A DNA stretch of 64,000 bases from Sulfitobacter sp. (GCA_017854855.1 JAFMGZ010000014.1:1-64000); one strand, 5' to 3'; positions 1 to 10,158 are shown, counted from the first letter of the stretch. Program-made: numbers and translations. The notes: generated by a model not told the origin, from the sequence alone.

Positions 1-301
1 GGCGGATCGGACGGTCGATCAGACGGCTTGTCAGCGTCTCTTTTTCCGTCGGACGCGCTTCGCGCTTGAAAAAGCCACCGGGGATCTTGCCCGCGGCATA
101 GTATTTCTCATTGTAATGCACGGTCAGAGGAAAAAAGTCCTGACCGGGCTTTTGCTGGCGTGCAAAAGTCACGTTTGCCATGACGCTGGTTTCCCCCAGC
201 GTCGCAATGACAGAGCCGTCCGCCTGGCGCGCGACCTTGCCGGTTTCGAGTGTCAGCGTCTCTTCGCCCCACTCGATCGATTTCTTAGTTACGTTAAACA
301 T
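1..301 (-). CDS. pnp: Polyribonucleotide nucleotidyltransferase, N-terminal part (gene continues past left window edge)
   Basis: Reverse-strand translation from ATG at 301: [99 protein letters not shown], a canonical PNPase N-terminus; absent from the ORF track because truncated. Confidence 0.96.
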   Translation of the reverse strand, partial: MFNVTKKSIEWGEETLTLETGKVARQADGSVIATLGETSVMANVTFARQQKPGQDFFPLTVHYNEKYYAAGKIPGGFFKREARPTEKETLTSRLIDRPIR

Positions 302-522
302 CTACGTTTCCTGTGTTGGCCCTGTTCGGACCATTTGCATAGAGGCCGAATTGCCTCTGACTCCGATATCGTCTTTTGGCGGCGCTGGAGTCCGGGCACC
401 GGCTTTCAGATGTCGCGCGTGTACAGCAGAATGGGCGTGAGGGAAAGGGCGGTTGGCATGCACGATCCCGCCGCCGACCTGATCCTGAAGTTTCCGCCGC
501 ATCAGCGCCCCAGCGCGCGCCC

Positions 523-538
523 TGTGAACAGGGTCACA
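523..538. promoter_or_regulatory. CRP-type palindrome TGTGAACAGGGTCACA (site 1)
   Basis: Exact TGTGA-N6-TCACA; arms extend to CCTGTGA/TCACAGG. Confidence 0.7.
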
Positions 539-552
539 GGTTTGGCCCGCAC

Positions 553-568
553 TGTGAACATGGTCACA
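553..568. promoter_or_regulatory. CRP-type palindrome TGTGAACATGGTCACA (site 2)
   Basis: Exact TGTGA-N6-TCACA, 30 bp from site 1, differing from it at one base. Confidence 0.7.
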
Positions 569-632
569 TCCAAGCCGGTCTTTATCTGTCAGAACCTTCC
601 TCAGTCGAAAGGAGCAATCACAAAGGCCCCGC

Positions 633-660
633 AAAACAGGATCGCCAAAACAGGATCGCA
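633..660. repeat. 14-bp tandem duplication AAAACAGGATCGC(C/A) x2
   Basis: AAAACAGGATCGCC AAAACAGGATCGCA read directly. Confidence 0.8.
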
Positions 661-915
661 ATGACCATTTGTCAGAACGCAACCTGATCCGGCTTTCACC
701 CCTGCGCACCGGCATTTCCGGTGATCATTGGGTCCTCTGCTCCGGTATCTGTCGCCGCTGTATTGTTCAGGCGCGGCAGGCCAAGACATCTAATCCGCTG
801 TCAGGCGCAAGCCTGATGTCGGTAAGGCGGTCGGTTATTTTCCGTTCCGTATCGCGATTTTCAGGCAGAAATTTTGTAAGCACGTCTTGGCCAGTCGGCA
901 CTTGTGTCGGCTGGT

Positions 916-1605
916 CTATTCACCACGTTTTGCCAGCCTGTCCAGGTCAGTAAGGATCAAGAACCCGTCGCGGGTTTCGATCAACTGCTCCTGTGTCAGG
1001 ATCATCATCCGCTTATTCACCGCTTCGCGTGTCACGCCCAGCATCTTGGCCAGATCGTTTTGCGCGAATTTGCGGGTGAAACGCGCGGTCGTGCCTTCGA
1101 TGATCGCATGGGACAATGCCAGATCACACAGCTTGCGCGCCAGACGGCTCTCCAGGCTGAGAAAAGAGATGGCGGTCATCTCATCCGTATTGCGGCGCAG
1201 GATTTCGCACAGGCTGTGGATGATTTCCTTGGCGAATTTCATGTTCTTTTGCAGCAGGGCATCAATCGCCCGGTGCGGCACGAACAGACAGCGCGTCGGT
1301 TCCAACGCGGTGGCGGTCGCGGTTCGGGGCAGACCGTCCAGCAATGCGACTTCCCCGAAACTGTGGCCTTCCTCCAAAATCGCGACAGTCAACTCGCGCC
1401 CCTGTGGTTCTGAAATCCAGATGCGTACCGCGCCTTGGGTGATGATCCGCAATCCGTCTGCTTCATCGCCCATGTCGAAAATCTGGCTGCCGCTGGTGTA
1501 TTTCACGCTGGTGCAAAGCGCGGACAGCGTGCCGATGTCGTCCTCTGACAGCGAGGCAAACAAGAAACAACTGCGCAGGGCCTTATGATCATCAGACAGG
1601 ATCAT
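916..1605 (-). CDS. Crp/Fnr family transcriptional regulator
   Basis: cNMP-binding cassette FGEVALLDGLPRTATATA; HTH NDLAKMLGVTREAVNKRMMIL. Confidence 0.9.
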   Translation of the reverse strand: MILSDDHKALRSCFLFASLSEDDIGTLSALCTSVKYTSGSQIFDMGDEADGLRIITQGAVRIWISEPQGRELTVAILEEGHSFGEVALLDGLPRTATATALEPTRCLFVPHRAIDALLQKNMKFAKEIIHSLCEILRRNTDEMTAISFLSLESRLARKLCDLALSHAIIEGTTARFTRKFAQNDLAKMLGVTREAVNKRMMILTQEQLIETRDGFLILTDLDRLAKRGE

Positions 1606-1939
1606 GCGCGGTATCCGGAATTCAATTTCAATCCCTGCGTGCGTTTTGTAACAGGCCTGAACGCAATGCCGCGCGTAATTCCATCAATTCGCATAAAAGC
1701 CCCGGTTCATTTGCCAAATTAACGTGGCCATATTCATGGCGCATTGGGGCATTTTTAAAAAGGGCGATATTGGTCAAATTACCGTATCAAGGCATTTTGC
1801 CTAGGCTTCAGAGAGATCACATGCCCCCTAACACGTTGAAATCTGGGACCTCAGGCAACCCCAAGGGGGGCTTGGCCCTGGGTGTCGCCAAGACCGGTAG
1901 CGCAGCAGCCGCCCCGCGAATGGGGGCGGCAAATCTAAT

Positions 1940-3055
1940 TTAGGCGCTCAGGCTGGGGAAATAATCCTCGCAATCGCCTTCGCGATACACATCTGCCGTG
2001 CAGCAATGCAGGCCACCGCCAAAGGCATAGGCATCGCGCAGCTCAACCTCGACCACTTCCATGCCCAGCTTGTCCATCTGCTCGGCCTGATACACCTCGG
2101 ACTTCTCGACACAGACGGTTTTCGGGTCCAGCACCAGCACGTTCATCGACAACCATGTGGAGGAATAGCACAGCGGCGGCGGCGAATTATGGGCAGGCTG
2201 CGCCGCATCCACGATCTCCCAACCGTTCGCCTCGAACATGCCGCGCTGGTCCTGGGGCAGGCGGCGCTGCGGGTTGTTCAGGATCAGACCGGGCCGCAGC
2301 GGGGTAAAGGTCGCGTCAATGTGGATCGGATAGGGATCGCCCGGAAAATTGACCGTATGCACCCGGTGATCGGGAAAGTGACGGCGCAGCCATTCGATAC
2401 CCTTCATGTTGGTCGTAAACCCGTGCTGCACCACCAGGTCACGGCCAAACCGCAGCACATCGGCGGCGTCAAACAGCGGCTCTTCCTCGGTGGTGACAAA
2501 GAATTTCTTGGCAGCCCACTCCAGACGTTTGGCATCGCCAATTTTCTCGCTCAGGTAATCGGGGTGATAATCCGCATCCGTCAGGCGCGGTTTGGGCGCT
2601 GCCTCATGGCGGAAATTAGGGTCTTCGTTGAAATACTGCTGCATCAGGGGGCGGTAATTCAGGTATTCGAACCACCGGCAGCGATAAGACATCGTCGCCT
2701 CCAGCATCTCTGACCCCACGGTCAGCAACACGTCACGCGGCGGCATGCAGCCAAACTGGCTGGCCGTGTGAAAATCCGGTGTCGTGGCAGGCAGGGAATG
2801 GTCAATCGGCGTCGGCCGGTCCACCCGCACGCCGCGTTTTTCCAGCATGCCGGCAAAGTTGTCCAACAGCTCATTGGCCCGATCAATCGTTTCTTGCGGG
2901 CGGCGGCCCCATTGGCCCCGCATATCGCTGTCCTCTGGCACTTTGGCGTCCAGCGCGGGCTCTTCGGGGGGGATATGACAATCGTCGGCGCGGCCCACGA
3001 TGACATGTTTCAGCGGATCCCATTCGTTCCAGCTGTTGACGACTGTCTTTTGCAT
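1940..3055 (-). CDS. Glycine amidinotransferase (AGAT)-like protein
   Basis: Motifs FDAADVLRFGRDL, HIDATFTPLRPGLILNNP, SSTWLSMNVLVLD, GGGLHCCTADVYR match the AGAT family; start chosen at 3055 because of GGAGGT upstream (ORF track start at 3181 is too long). Confidence 0.88.
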   Translation of the reverse strand: MQKTVVNSWNEWDPLKHVIVGRADDCHIPPEEPALDAKVPEDSDMRGQWGRRPQETIDRANELLDNFAGMLEKRGVRVDRPTPIDHSLPATTPDFHTASQFGCMPPRDVLLTVGSEMLEATMSYRCRWFEYLNYRPLMQQYFNEDPNFRHEAAPKPRLTDADYHPDYLSEKIGDAKRLEWAAKKFFVTTEEEPLFDAADVLRFGRDLVVQHGFTTNMKGIEWLRRHFPDHRVHTVNFPGDPYPIHIDATFTPLRPGLILNNPQRRLPQDQRGMFEANGWEIVDAAQPAHNSPPPLCYSSTWLSMNVLVLDPKTVCVEKSEVYQAEQMDKLGMEVVEVELRDAYAFGGGLHCCTADVYREGDCEDYFPSLSA

Positions 3056-3184
3056 TATCGACCTCCCCGGCGCATGATTTGGCAAAGCCGTAAAAGCAAA
3101 ATCGAACCTGCGCAAGATGCGGCCTGCAGCCTCCATTGCCGCAAACCCCGCTTCGTGCCAGTCTGTCTGCAAAGGGAGCATGAC

Positions 3185-4579
3185 ATGAACCTATATGAAC
3201 TGACCGCAACACAGACCGCCGACAAGATCAAAGCAGGCGAAGTCACCGCCAAAGAGGTGACCCAGGCCGTCCTTGCACGGATGGATGCGGTGAACCCCGC
3301 GATCAATGCCGTGGTTGCCCGAAATGACGCCGAGGCGCTGCAAGCCGCCGATGCCGTGGATGCCGCCCGCGCGGCGGGCACGCCCCTTGGCCCGATGGCG
3401 GGCGTGCCCGTCACGATCAAGGAAAACGTCGACCAGACCGGCTTTGCCACCACCAACGGGTTGCGCATTCAAAAAGACCTGATCGCCGCTGCAGACAACC
3501 CCGTCGTTGCCAGCCTGCGGCGTGCGGGTGCGGTCATTGTCGGGCGCACCAACACGCCAGCCTTCTCCCTGCGCTGGTTCACCCGCAACTCCTTGCATGG
3601 CCATACCAAGAACCCCCATAACTCGGGCATCACTCCCGGCGGCTCCTCTGGTGGGGCGGCCTCGGCGACGGCGGCGGGGATCGGTGCGATGGGCCATGGC
3701 ACCGACATTGGCGGCTCCATCCGCTATCCGGCTTACGCCTGCGGCCTACAGGGCATCCGGCCCACGCTGGGGCGCGTGGCCGCCCGCAATGCCTCTGCAC
3801 CCGATCGCCATATTGGGGCGCAACTGATGGCTGTCTCTGGGCCGCATGCGCGCTCTGTCGCGGATTTGCGCCTGACACTGACGGCAATGGCGACCCCGGA
3901 TCTGCAGGACCCCTGGCATGCCCCGGTCCCGATGAACGGCCCGGCCTATCCGCGCCGTGCGGCCCTGTGCGTGTCGCCCGAAGGGCTGAACACCCATCCT
4001 TTGGTCGAACAATCGCTCAGAGAGGCGGCCGCGCGCCTTGCCGATGCCGGCTGGGAGGTGGTCGAAGTCGAAAGCCCGCCTTTCCGCGAACCCGCCCGCC
4101 TGCAGGCCAAACTATGGCTGGCCGAAATGGAACGCGGTGCCAAGGCCGCCTTTGCCCAAGAGGCCGATCCAGACGCGCTGCATGTGCTGGCCGAGATGCA
4201 CAAGATCACGCCGCTGCCGGACCTGAACGAAGTGCTGGATGCGCTGCAAAGCCGCCTTGTTTTCCTGCGCGAATGGCAGATGTTCCTGGCCGACTATCCT
4301 GTGCTGATCTGCCCCATCTCGGCAGAGCCACCCTTCCCCGATCTGCTGGACCTGACCGATTTCCCGCGCGTGCTTGAGGCGCAATTGACCCAGGTGGGCC
4401 TGCCCCTGATGGGCCTGCCCGGCATGTCCGTCTTTACCGGCTTTGGCACCGGCGAGGCGGGTCATACCCCGCTGGGCGCGCAGCTGATCAGTGCCCGATA
4501 CCGCGAAGACATCATGCTGGATGCGGCCGAAGCGATTGAACAGCGCAGCCCGCAGATCAAGGTCGTCACACCCGCATAA
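3185..4579 (+). CDS. Amidase (amidase signature family)
   Basis: Lys in VTIKENVDQTG, TPGGSSGGAASA and GHGTDIGGSIRYPA Ser-cisSer-Lys signature; start at MNLYELTATQTADKI. Confidence 0.92.
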   Translation: MNLYELTATQTADKIKAGEVTAKEVTQAVLARMDAVNPAINAVVARNDAEALQAADAVDAARAAGTPLGPMAGVPVTIKENVDQTGFATTNGLRIQKDLIAAADNPVVASLRRAGAVIVGRTNTPAFSLRWFTRNSLHGHTKNPHNSGITPGGSSGGAASATAAGIGAMGHGTDIGGSIRYPAYACGLQGIRPTLGRVAARNASAPDRHIGAQLMAVSGPHARSVADLRLTLTAMATPDLQDPWHAPVPMNGPAYPRRAALCVSPEGLNTHPLVEQSLREAAARLADAGWEVVEVESPPFREPARLQAKLWLAEMERGAKAAFAQEADPDALHVLAEMHKITPLPDLNEVLDALQSRLVFLREWQMFLADYPVLICPISAEPPFPDLLDLTDFPRVLEAQLTQVGLPLMGLPGMSVFTGFGTGEAGHTPLGAQLISARYREDIMLDAAEAIEQRSPQIKVVTPA

Positions 4580-4592
4580 CCACCGCACAACA

Positions 4593-4623
4593 AAAAACCG
4601 CGCCTGAAACAGACGCGGTTTTT
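4593..4623. terminator. Bidirectional intrinsic terminator between amidase (+) and rpsO (-)
   Basis: AAAAACCGCG-cctgaaacaga-CGCGGTTTTT hairpin with A/T flanks at a convergent gene boundary. Confidence 0.88.
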
Positions 4624-4647
4624 CGTATTCTTGGTGGCAGACGCTGC

Positions 4648-4917
4648 TTAGCGGCGCAGACCCAGACGTTTGATCAAGTCCTGGTAACGGGCTTCGTCCT
4701 TGCTCTTGGTGTAGTCCAAAAGCTTACGACGTGTCGCAACCATCTTGAGCAGACCACGACGGCCGTGGTTGTCTTTCTTATGTGTCTTGAAGTGCTCTGT
4801 CAGCGTCGCAATGCGCGAGCTCAGAATGGCAACCTGCACCTCGGGGGAACCAGTGTCGCCCTCTTTGGTGCCGTATTCCTTCATGACGCGTGCTTTTTCT
4901 TCTGGCGTAATCGACAT
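4648..4917 (-). CDS. rpsO: 30S ribosomal protein S15
   Basis: 89 aa [60 protein letters not shown]... Confidence 0.98.
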   Translation of the reverse strand: MSITPEEKARVMKEYGTKEGDTGSPEVQVAILSSRIATLTEHFKTHKKDNHGRRGLLKMVATRRKLLDYTKSKDEARYQDLIKRLGLRR

Positions 4918-5060
4918 CGGGGTCTCCTTTTCAGGGTAAAAGTAAAAAATATGGCGCAGGCCGGGATGTCGTCCAGCTCAGGCCCGTGGAGGTGTGCCAA
5001 CTGACCGGAATCAGCAGGCGACGGTGGCGTATAGGAAAATTTTCCGCCGATAGCAAAGGA

Positions 5061-6032
5061 TTATTGCGCACCTGGGCTCGCGAAGGGCTGCACAAGCTCC
5101 AGCGCCTTGGCAGAACTCAGCGAGATCAGGGAAATATCCGCCATGTCCAGCTGGGATGGCCCGCTGACCTGCGCAACGATCTGGTCGCCCATCCAGACCT
5201 GCAATTGTCCCTCGTTTTCCGGGTCTGCCTGCACAACAACATCCGGCGGCTCGCTTTGTGCGTTGCTATCGTCCCAGATGAACAACAGCGAATCTTCTTC
5301 AGGCTCGAAATCTATGATTGACGCGGCCTGTGTGATCCATTCGCCCAAGACCAGCTGATCCGCGCCGCTGCCGCCATGAACCACGTCATCCTGCCCAGCG
5401 ATGATCAGGTCATCGCCACCGCCACCGTTCAGAAAATCGGCGGTGTCGGTATCGCTTGGGCCATCCCCGTCCATGCTGGCGGCAAGCCCGATCAAGGTGT
5501 CATTCCCGGCCCCGCCGAACAGCGAATCCACGCCCGCATCGCCCCGCAGCAGATCGTTGCCCAAACCACCTGACAGCGCATCATCGCCCGCGCCACCGAA
5601 CAGCAGGTCATCTCCTTCCGATCCGTTCAGCGTATCATCGCCTGTGTCGCCCCACAGCACGTCATCGTCGTCCTGGCCGATCAGATGGTCATTCGCTGCC
5701 CCGCCCCGCAGATCATCGGCACCTTCAGCCCCGACCAGCGTATCGGCACCTGCACCGCCGTTGATGGTGTCATTGCCCGCATCGCCGCGCGCCTCGTCGT
5801 CGCCATCAGCGGCATCAATCAGGTCGTCGCCCGCCGCACCGCTGATCCGGTCCATGCCATCGCTGCCGTCAATCGCATCCGCCGTGTCCGTGCCCAGGAT
5901 CAGGTTGGCCGATCTGTCGGGTGGCAAGGGCTCGGGCGTATCTTGCGCGTCGTCGTCATCCTCCGGATTGAGATCCACCAAGGTGACGCTGCCGATTGCC
6001 ATCAGCCCCATTAATCCAGCCAGCCACAACAT
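5061..6032 (-). CDS. RTX/hemolysin-type calcium-binding repeat protein with N-terminal hydrophobic segment
   Basis: Repeated GGAGNDTL-type nonapeptides ([30 protein letters not shown]); N-terminus [19 protein letters not shown]. Confidence 0.88.
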   Translation of the reverse strand: MLWLAGLMGLMAIGSVTLVDLNPEDDDDAQDTPEPLPPDRSANLILGTDTADAIDGSDGMDRISGAAGDDLIDAADGDDEARGDAGNDTINGGAGADTLVGAEGADDLRGGAANDHLIGQDDDDVLWGDTGDDTLNGSEGDDLLFGGAGDDALSGGLGNDLLRGDAGVDSLFGGAGNDTLIGLAASMDGDGPSDTDTADFLNGGGGDDLIIAGQDDVVHGGSGADQLVLGEWITQAASIIDFEPEEDSLLFIWDDSNAQSEPPDVVVQADPENEGQLQVWMGDQIVAQVSGPSQLDMADISLISLSSAKALELVQPFASPGAQ

Positions 6033-6126
6033 ATGATGCTCTCATCCAACCCCAAGACGGACCCCGCCGTTCCCGCGATAAAGGCCACAAAGGCGGCTAC
6101 AGGTCAAAACCAAACCCAGAAATTGG

Positions 6127-6660
6127 TTAATCCCTGTCGGTTCCTGCCGCGTCCAAAACCCAGCGGACCGGGCGCTGCGCATAGGGCAGATAGAGGGGAT
6201 GTTTGGGGTGCCCTGCCTTGGACAGGCCAAGGTGGAACAGGGGCGTATCCAACCGGCGCAGCAATGCCGCCACAGCCGGGCCGCGCCCGCGATGCGCCCC
6301 ATGGGTACCCCAGGCGGCAATGATCTGATCGGCCCAACCGGCCCCATCCAGCAAGGTGGCGTCATTCTCGGGGCCAACCGGATCAGCGGCGGCGCGCATG
6401 TCACGCGGGTCCGTGGCCCGCCAGGCAAAGATATTCGTGACCCGGAACGCGCCAAAGCCCAGATGCCGGGCGCGACGTTCGCAGCGCTCTACGGTCGGGT
6501 CGTTCTGCACTTCGGTCGCCGTGGAGGGGTTGAGCATCACGAACAAGACCCTTTGGCCCGCATCATCCCAGCTGCGGGTCAGACTATAGCGATAGCGCTC
6601 GCAATCCGAATAAACCGCCGTTGAGGGCGCATCGCCCTTGGTATGCTGTCGGATGATCAT
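6127..6660 (-). CDS. DUF1643 domain protein
   Basis: [10 protein letters not shown]...[51 protein letters not shown]. Confidence 0.85.
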   Translation of the reverse strand: MIIRQHTKGDAPSTAVYSDCERYRYSLTRSWDDAGQRVLFVMLNPSTATEVQNDPTVERCERRARHLGFGAFRVTNIFAWRATDPRDMRAAADPVGPENDATLLDGAGWADQIIAAWGTHGAHRGRGPAVAALLRRLDTPLFHLGLSKAGHPKHPLYLPYAQRPVRWVLDAAGTDRD

Positions 6661-7574
6661 CCGGTTTCGGTGTTGAACACCCGTGACGGATGCAATTCGC
6701 CCGCCTTGTAGCGGCCCACGGCCACGGCCTTGCCCTCATGCGAGGCCCAGCATTCATCGCCGTATTCCACGTCATGCGCGATCACCATACCGGGGTTGCC
6801 ATTGCGCAGCCGGTTTGCGCCCTCGGCGGTGGCCTTCACTTCGGGAAGCTCGCTCAGACCCTGCTCCAGCGGCAGGATATGCGCGTCCAGCTCGGGCGTT
6901 CGCGCCAAGGCGTCGATCTGATCCAGCGTCAGCCCGTCGGCGGCATCAAAGGGGCCAGACCAGGTGCGGCGCAATTCGCGCACATGCCCGAAACAGCCCA
7001 GCACCTGACCCAGATCGCGTGCAATCGACCGCACATAGCCGCCCTTGCCACAGACCATCTCCAATGTGACGTGATCGGCATCGGGACGGTCGATCAGCAG
7101 CAGGGATTCGACAAACAGATCCCGCGCCGCCAGATCCATTTCCTCGCCATCACGTGCACGTTTATAGGCACGTTCGCCGTCGATCTTCACTGCGGAAAAC
7201 TGTGGCGGCACCTGCTGGATATCGCCGATGAACCCCGCAAGCGCCTCTTTTATAGCCGCATCATCGGGACGCAGATCAGAGCGGTGCAGCACCTCGCCCT
7301 CGGCATCGTCTGTATTGGTCGACACGCCAAGGCGCACGGTAAACTCATAGGCTTTCAGCGCGTCGGTGATATAGGGAACGGTCTTTGTGGCCTCGCCCAA
7401 TGCCACGGCCAAAACGCCTGTGGCCTCGGGGTCCAATGTGCCGGCATGGCCAGCTTTTTTGGCATCCAGCGCCCAGCGGACCTTGTTCACCACCGCCGTT
7501 GAGGTGGGCCCTGCGGGCTTGTCCACCACCAGCCAACCCGAAATATCCCGACCTTTGCGTTTGCGCGCCATCAC
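6657..7574 (-). CDS. truB: tRNA pseudouridine(55) synthase
   Basis: [22 protein letters not shown]...[22 protein letters not shown]; 4-bp overlap with next gene. Confidence 0.97.
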   Translation of the reverse strand: MMARKRKGRDISGWLVVDKPAGPTSTAVVNKVRWALDAKKAGHAGTLDPEATGVLAVALGEATKTVPYITDALKAYEFTVRLGVSTNTDDAEGEVLHRSDLRPDDAAIKEALAGFIGDIQQVPPQFSAVKIDGERAYKRARDGEEMDLAARDLFVESLLLIDRPDADHVTLEMVCGKGGYVRSIARDLGQVLGCFGHVRELRRTWSGPFDAADGLTLDQIDALARTPELDAHILPLEQGLSELPEVKATAEGANRLRNGNPGMVIAHDVEYGDECWASHEGKAVAVGRYKAGELHPSRVFNTETG

Positions 7575-7650
7575 TGCCTCGTTTCTTGAATTGCGCCCGC
7601 GCTATACTGTGGCGCGCCGCAACTTCCCAGACCATTTGCCCAATTGTTTG

Positions 7651-8388
7651 CTATTGCGCAGGTTCTACCACGCCGATGATCGGACCCAGCGGGGTAAAAC
7701 CACTGCCACTGCGCCCCAGATCGGGGGCCCGCAACCGCGACACATTGCCATCGAAATACAGCGCATTGGGTACGTTCAGGTGATCCCGGAACAGCGTGCC
7801 AAACTCGAAAAAGGTCACGGCACTGTCCGAAATAGCAAAGATCGCCCGCCTGCCATCGGCGGTGGTACCCACGCCGTTGCGAATGAAACGCGACGTGCTG
7901 TCGGGCAAGAACCTGGGATGCAGCTGTGACTGGATCACCAGCATCGGCCCAGATTGGGTGGCCGCGCGGCATTCAGGTGCCTGTGCGATGTAATCCAGCG
8001 TCTCAAACACATCCGCACGCCCGTCGCGCAGGCACAGCACACCGTTTGGCAGCAGGCCAAAGTTGCCGGGCCCGGCATTGGGGATCACCCTTTGCACCTC
8101 TGTGCCGTTCTCGATGTAATGGCCCACCGGGCTGCGGTCTTCGTGGTACATGCCGGCATTGGTGGCAAAACCCAGACGTTGCCCCTGTTTGGCAAGTGCC
8201 GCGTTGATGTTGCCAAAATAGCCGTAAACCGCGTCGTTCTCATCCTTGAGGAACAATTCCAGCCGGTCGCGGGTCAGGTCGACCTCGCAAATCGTGTATG
8301 GCTTGTCGCGAAAGCTTTCCTTGCGGCATTCGGCGGCAGCGGCAGGCAGGGCGCAAAGTGACAAAAACAGGACAGCAGCCCTGATCAC
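7651..8388 (-). CDS. Phosphodiester glycosidase (NAGPA/DUF2233-like) family exported protein
   Basis: Signal-like N-terminus; [55 protein letters not shown]. Confidence 0.82.
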   Translation of the reverse strand: MIRAAVLFLSLCALPAAAAECRKESFRDKPYTICEVDLTRDRLELFLKDENDAVYGYFGNINAALAKQGQRLGFATNAGMYHEDRSPVGHYIENGTEVQRVIPNAGPGNFGLLPNGVLCLRDGRADVFETLDYIAQAPECRAATQSGPMLVIQSQLHPRFLPDSTSRFIRNGVGTTADGRRAIFAISDSAVTFFEFGTLFRDHLNVPNALYFDGNVSRLRAPDLGRSGSGFTPLGPIIGVVEPAQ

Positions 8389-8825
8389 CCGTCTGCCGCC
8401 TCATCGGGGGCCGCCTCGTCGGGTGCTTGCGCATCGCGGCGCACAACGTCCTGGCTCAGCATCCGGCGAGTTTCGTCCATCTGGTCGAAGGTCTGATCCA
8501 GCTGGAACCGCAAATCCGGCGAAAACTTCAGCGTCAGCTTCTTGGCGACCTGTTTGCGCAGCTCGCCCTTGTTGCGTGCCAGCAGCTTCAGCACGTCCTC
8601 TTGTCCCTGGCCACCCAGCGGCAGCACATAGGCCGTTGCGATCTTGAGGTCAGACGAGGTTCTTACCTCGCCCACCGTAATCGACAGCCGGTTCAGCTCC
8701 GGATCATGGACATCACCCCGCGCCAGAACATCGGACAAGGCCCGGCGGATGGTTTCCCCTACGCGCAGCTGGCGTTGCGACGGGCCTGCGCCCTCATGAA
8801 ACTTATTCTTTCCCATGGGCCACAT
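8385..8825 (-). CDS. rbfA: Ribosome-binding factor A
   Basis: [56 protein letters not shown]. Confidence 0.95.
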   Translation of the reverse strand: MWPMGKNKFHEGAGPSQRQLRVGETIRRALSDVLARGDVHDPELNRLSITVGEVRTSSDLKIATAYVLPLGGQGQEDVLKLLARNKGELRKQVAKKLTLKFSPDLRFQLDQTFDQMDETRRMLSQDVVRRDAQAPDEAAPDEAADG

Positions 8826-8904
8826 CTATGCGCTCGCAACAGCTTTGCCAAGCGGGCGCAGGCAGGCTAAAGCAATGGCGGAACATTAAGCAGGAGCAAA
8901 CGCC

Positions 8905-9726
8905 ATGACCCAATCCCCGCGCATCGCAATTACAGGCGCTTCGGGCCGTATGGGACAAACGCTGATCTCTTTGGTCATGGCCTCTGACAAGATGACGCTG
9001 ACCGGTGCCATTGAACGTCCCGGCCATGATTGGGTGGGGCGCGACGTGGGTCTGGCCATGGGCGGTGCGGAACTGGGTGTCGTGGTCACCGATGATGCGG
9101 CATCCGCCTTGGCCAATGCCGATGCGGTGATTGATTTCACCGCCCCTGTGGCAACACTGGCCTTTGCGGCCCTCGCCGCGCAGGCGGGCATTGTCCATGT
9201 CATCGGCACCACCGGCATGAGCGATGATGAAATCGCAGCCCTTGATACGCATGCCACCCGCGCAACGATCATCCGCGCGGGCAACATGAGCCTGGGGGTC
9301 AACCTTTTGACGCAGCTGACCAAACGCGTCGCCGCATCGCTGGATGCCGATTACGACATCGAAGTGATTGAGGCGCATCACAATCAAAAGGTCGACGCCC
9401 CCTCCGGCACCGCCCTGATGCTGGGCGAGGCCGCAGCCGAGGGGCGCGGCGTGAAACTCTCTGATGTGTCGGACAGGGGCCGCGACGGCATCACCGGTGC
9501 CCGCAAACGCGGCGATATCGGCTTTACCGCGATCCGCGGGGGCGACATCATTGGCGAACATGACGTGATGTTCGCAGCCGCCGGCGAACGCATCATCCTG
9601 CGCCACGTCGCCTCTGACCGCAGCGTCTTTGCGCGCGGCGCACTCAAGGCGGCGCTCTGGGGTCAGGGCCGCGCGCCGGGGGCCTATGACATGCTGGATG
9701 TGCTGGGGCTCTCGACGGCGGAATAA
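8905..9726 (+). CDS. dapB: 4-hydroxy-tetrahydrodipicolinate reductase
   Basis: [56 protein letters not shown]. Confidence 0.98.
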   Translation: MTQSPRIAITGASGRMGQTLISLVMASDKMTLTGAIERPGHDWVGRDVGLAMGGAELGVVVTDDAASALANADAVIDFTAPVATLAFAALAAQAGIVHVIGTTGMSDDEIAALDTHATRATIIRAGNMSLGVNLLTQLTKRVAASLDADYDIEVIEAHHNQKVDAPSGTALMLGEAAAEGRGVKLSDVSDRGRDGITGARKRGDIGFTAIRGGDIIGEHDVMFAAAGERIILRHVASDRSVFARGALKAALWGQGRAPGAYDMLDVLGLSTAE

Positions 9727-9801
9727 ATATTTTTGAAAGGGTGAAACCTTCTTGGGGGTCTATGCGTAAGTTAGTGTGACCTTACCCAAGCGAGTACTAT
9801 C

Positions 9802-10158
9802 ATGAGAACGTTTGCCACCGTATTCTGCGCAGCTCTGATCGGCTTTGCCGCGCCGGCTTTTGCCGAATTTCAGCAGGTCACATCGCGCGATGATTTCATG
9901 GCCCTTGTCACCGGCAAGACCCTGACCCGCCCGCTTGTCAGCATCGAAGTGCTGCCTGATGGCCGCATCGCAGGCAAGGGTGCCGCATGGGAAGTGACTG
10001 GTAAATGGTCTTGGGAAAACGGCTATCTGTGCCGAACCTTGGTCTGGGGCGGCGATGATCTGGGCTATAACTGCCAAGAGGTCAAAACCAACGGATCGCA
10101 GCTGCGCATCACCTCGGACAAGGGCACGGGCGATTCGGCTGATTTCCGACTGCGCTGA
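9802..10158 (+). CDS. Small exported protein of unknown function
   Basis: 118 aa with signal peptide MRTFATVFCAALIGFAAPAFA; no recognised fold. Confidence 0.75.
   Translation: MRTFATVFCAALIGFAAPAFAEFQQVTSRDDFMALVTGKTLTRPLVSIEVLPDGRIAGKGAAWEVTGKWSWENGYLCRTLVWGGDDLGYNCQEVKTNGSQLRITSDKGTGDSADFRLR

Noticed and set aside
116-715. Several 86-182 aa ORFs in both orientations around 116-715
   Set aside because: Overlap pnp or the pnp upstream region; no recognisable motifs and no good ribosome-binding sites noted.
1908-1930. GCCGCCCC...GGGGCGGC hairpin next to the AGAT stop codon
   Set aside because: Stable stem, but without a U-tract in the direction of the AGAT gene; not confident enough to call a terminator.
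5400-6000. CRISPR-like periodicity in the RTX gene
   Set aside because: Periodic units are coding nonapeptide repeats with no conserved nucleotide repeat/spacer structure; no cas genes in the window.
5401-6036. 211-aa Ser/Pro-rich plus-strand ORF
   Set aside because: Complement of the Asp/Gly-rich RTX repeats, which automatically reads as Ser/Pro/Ala; not an independent gene.
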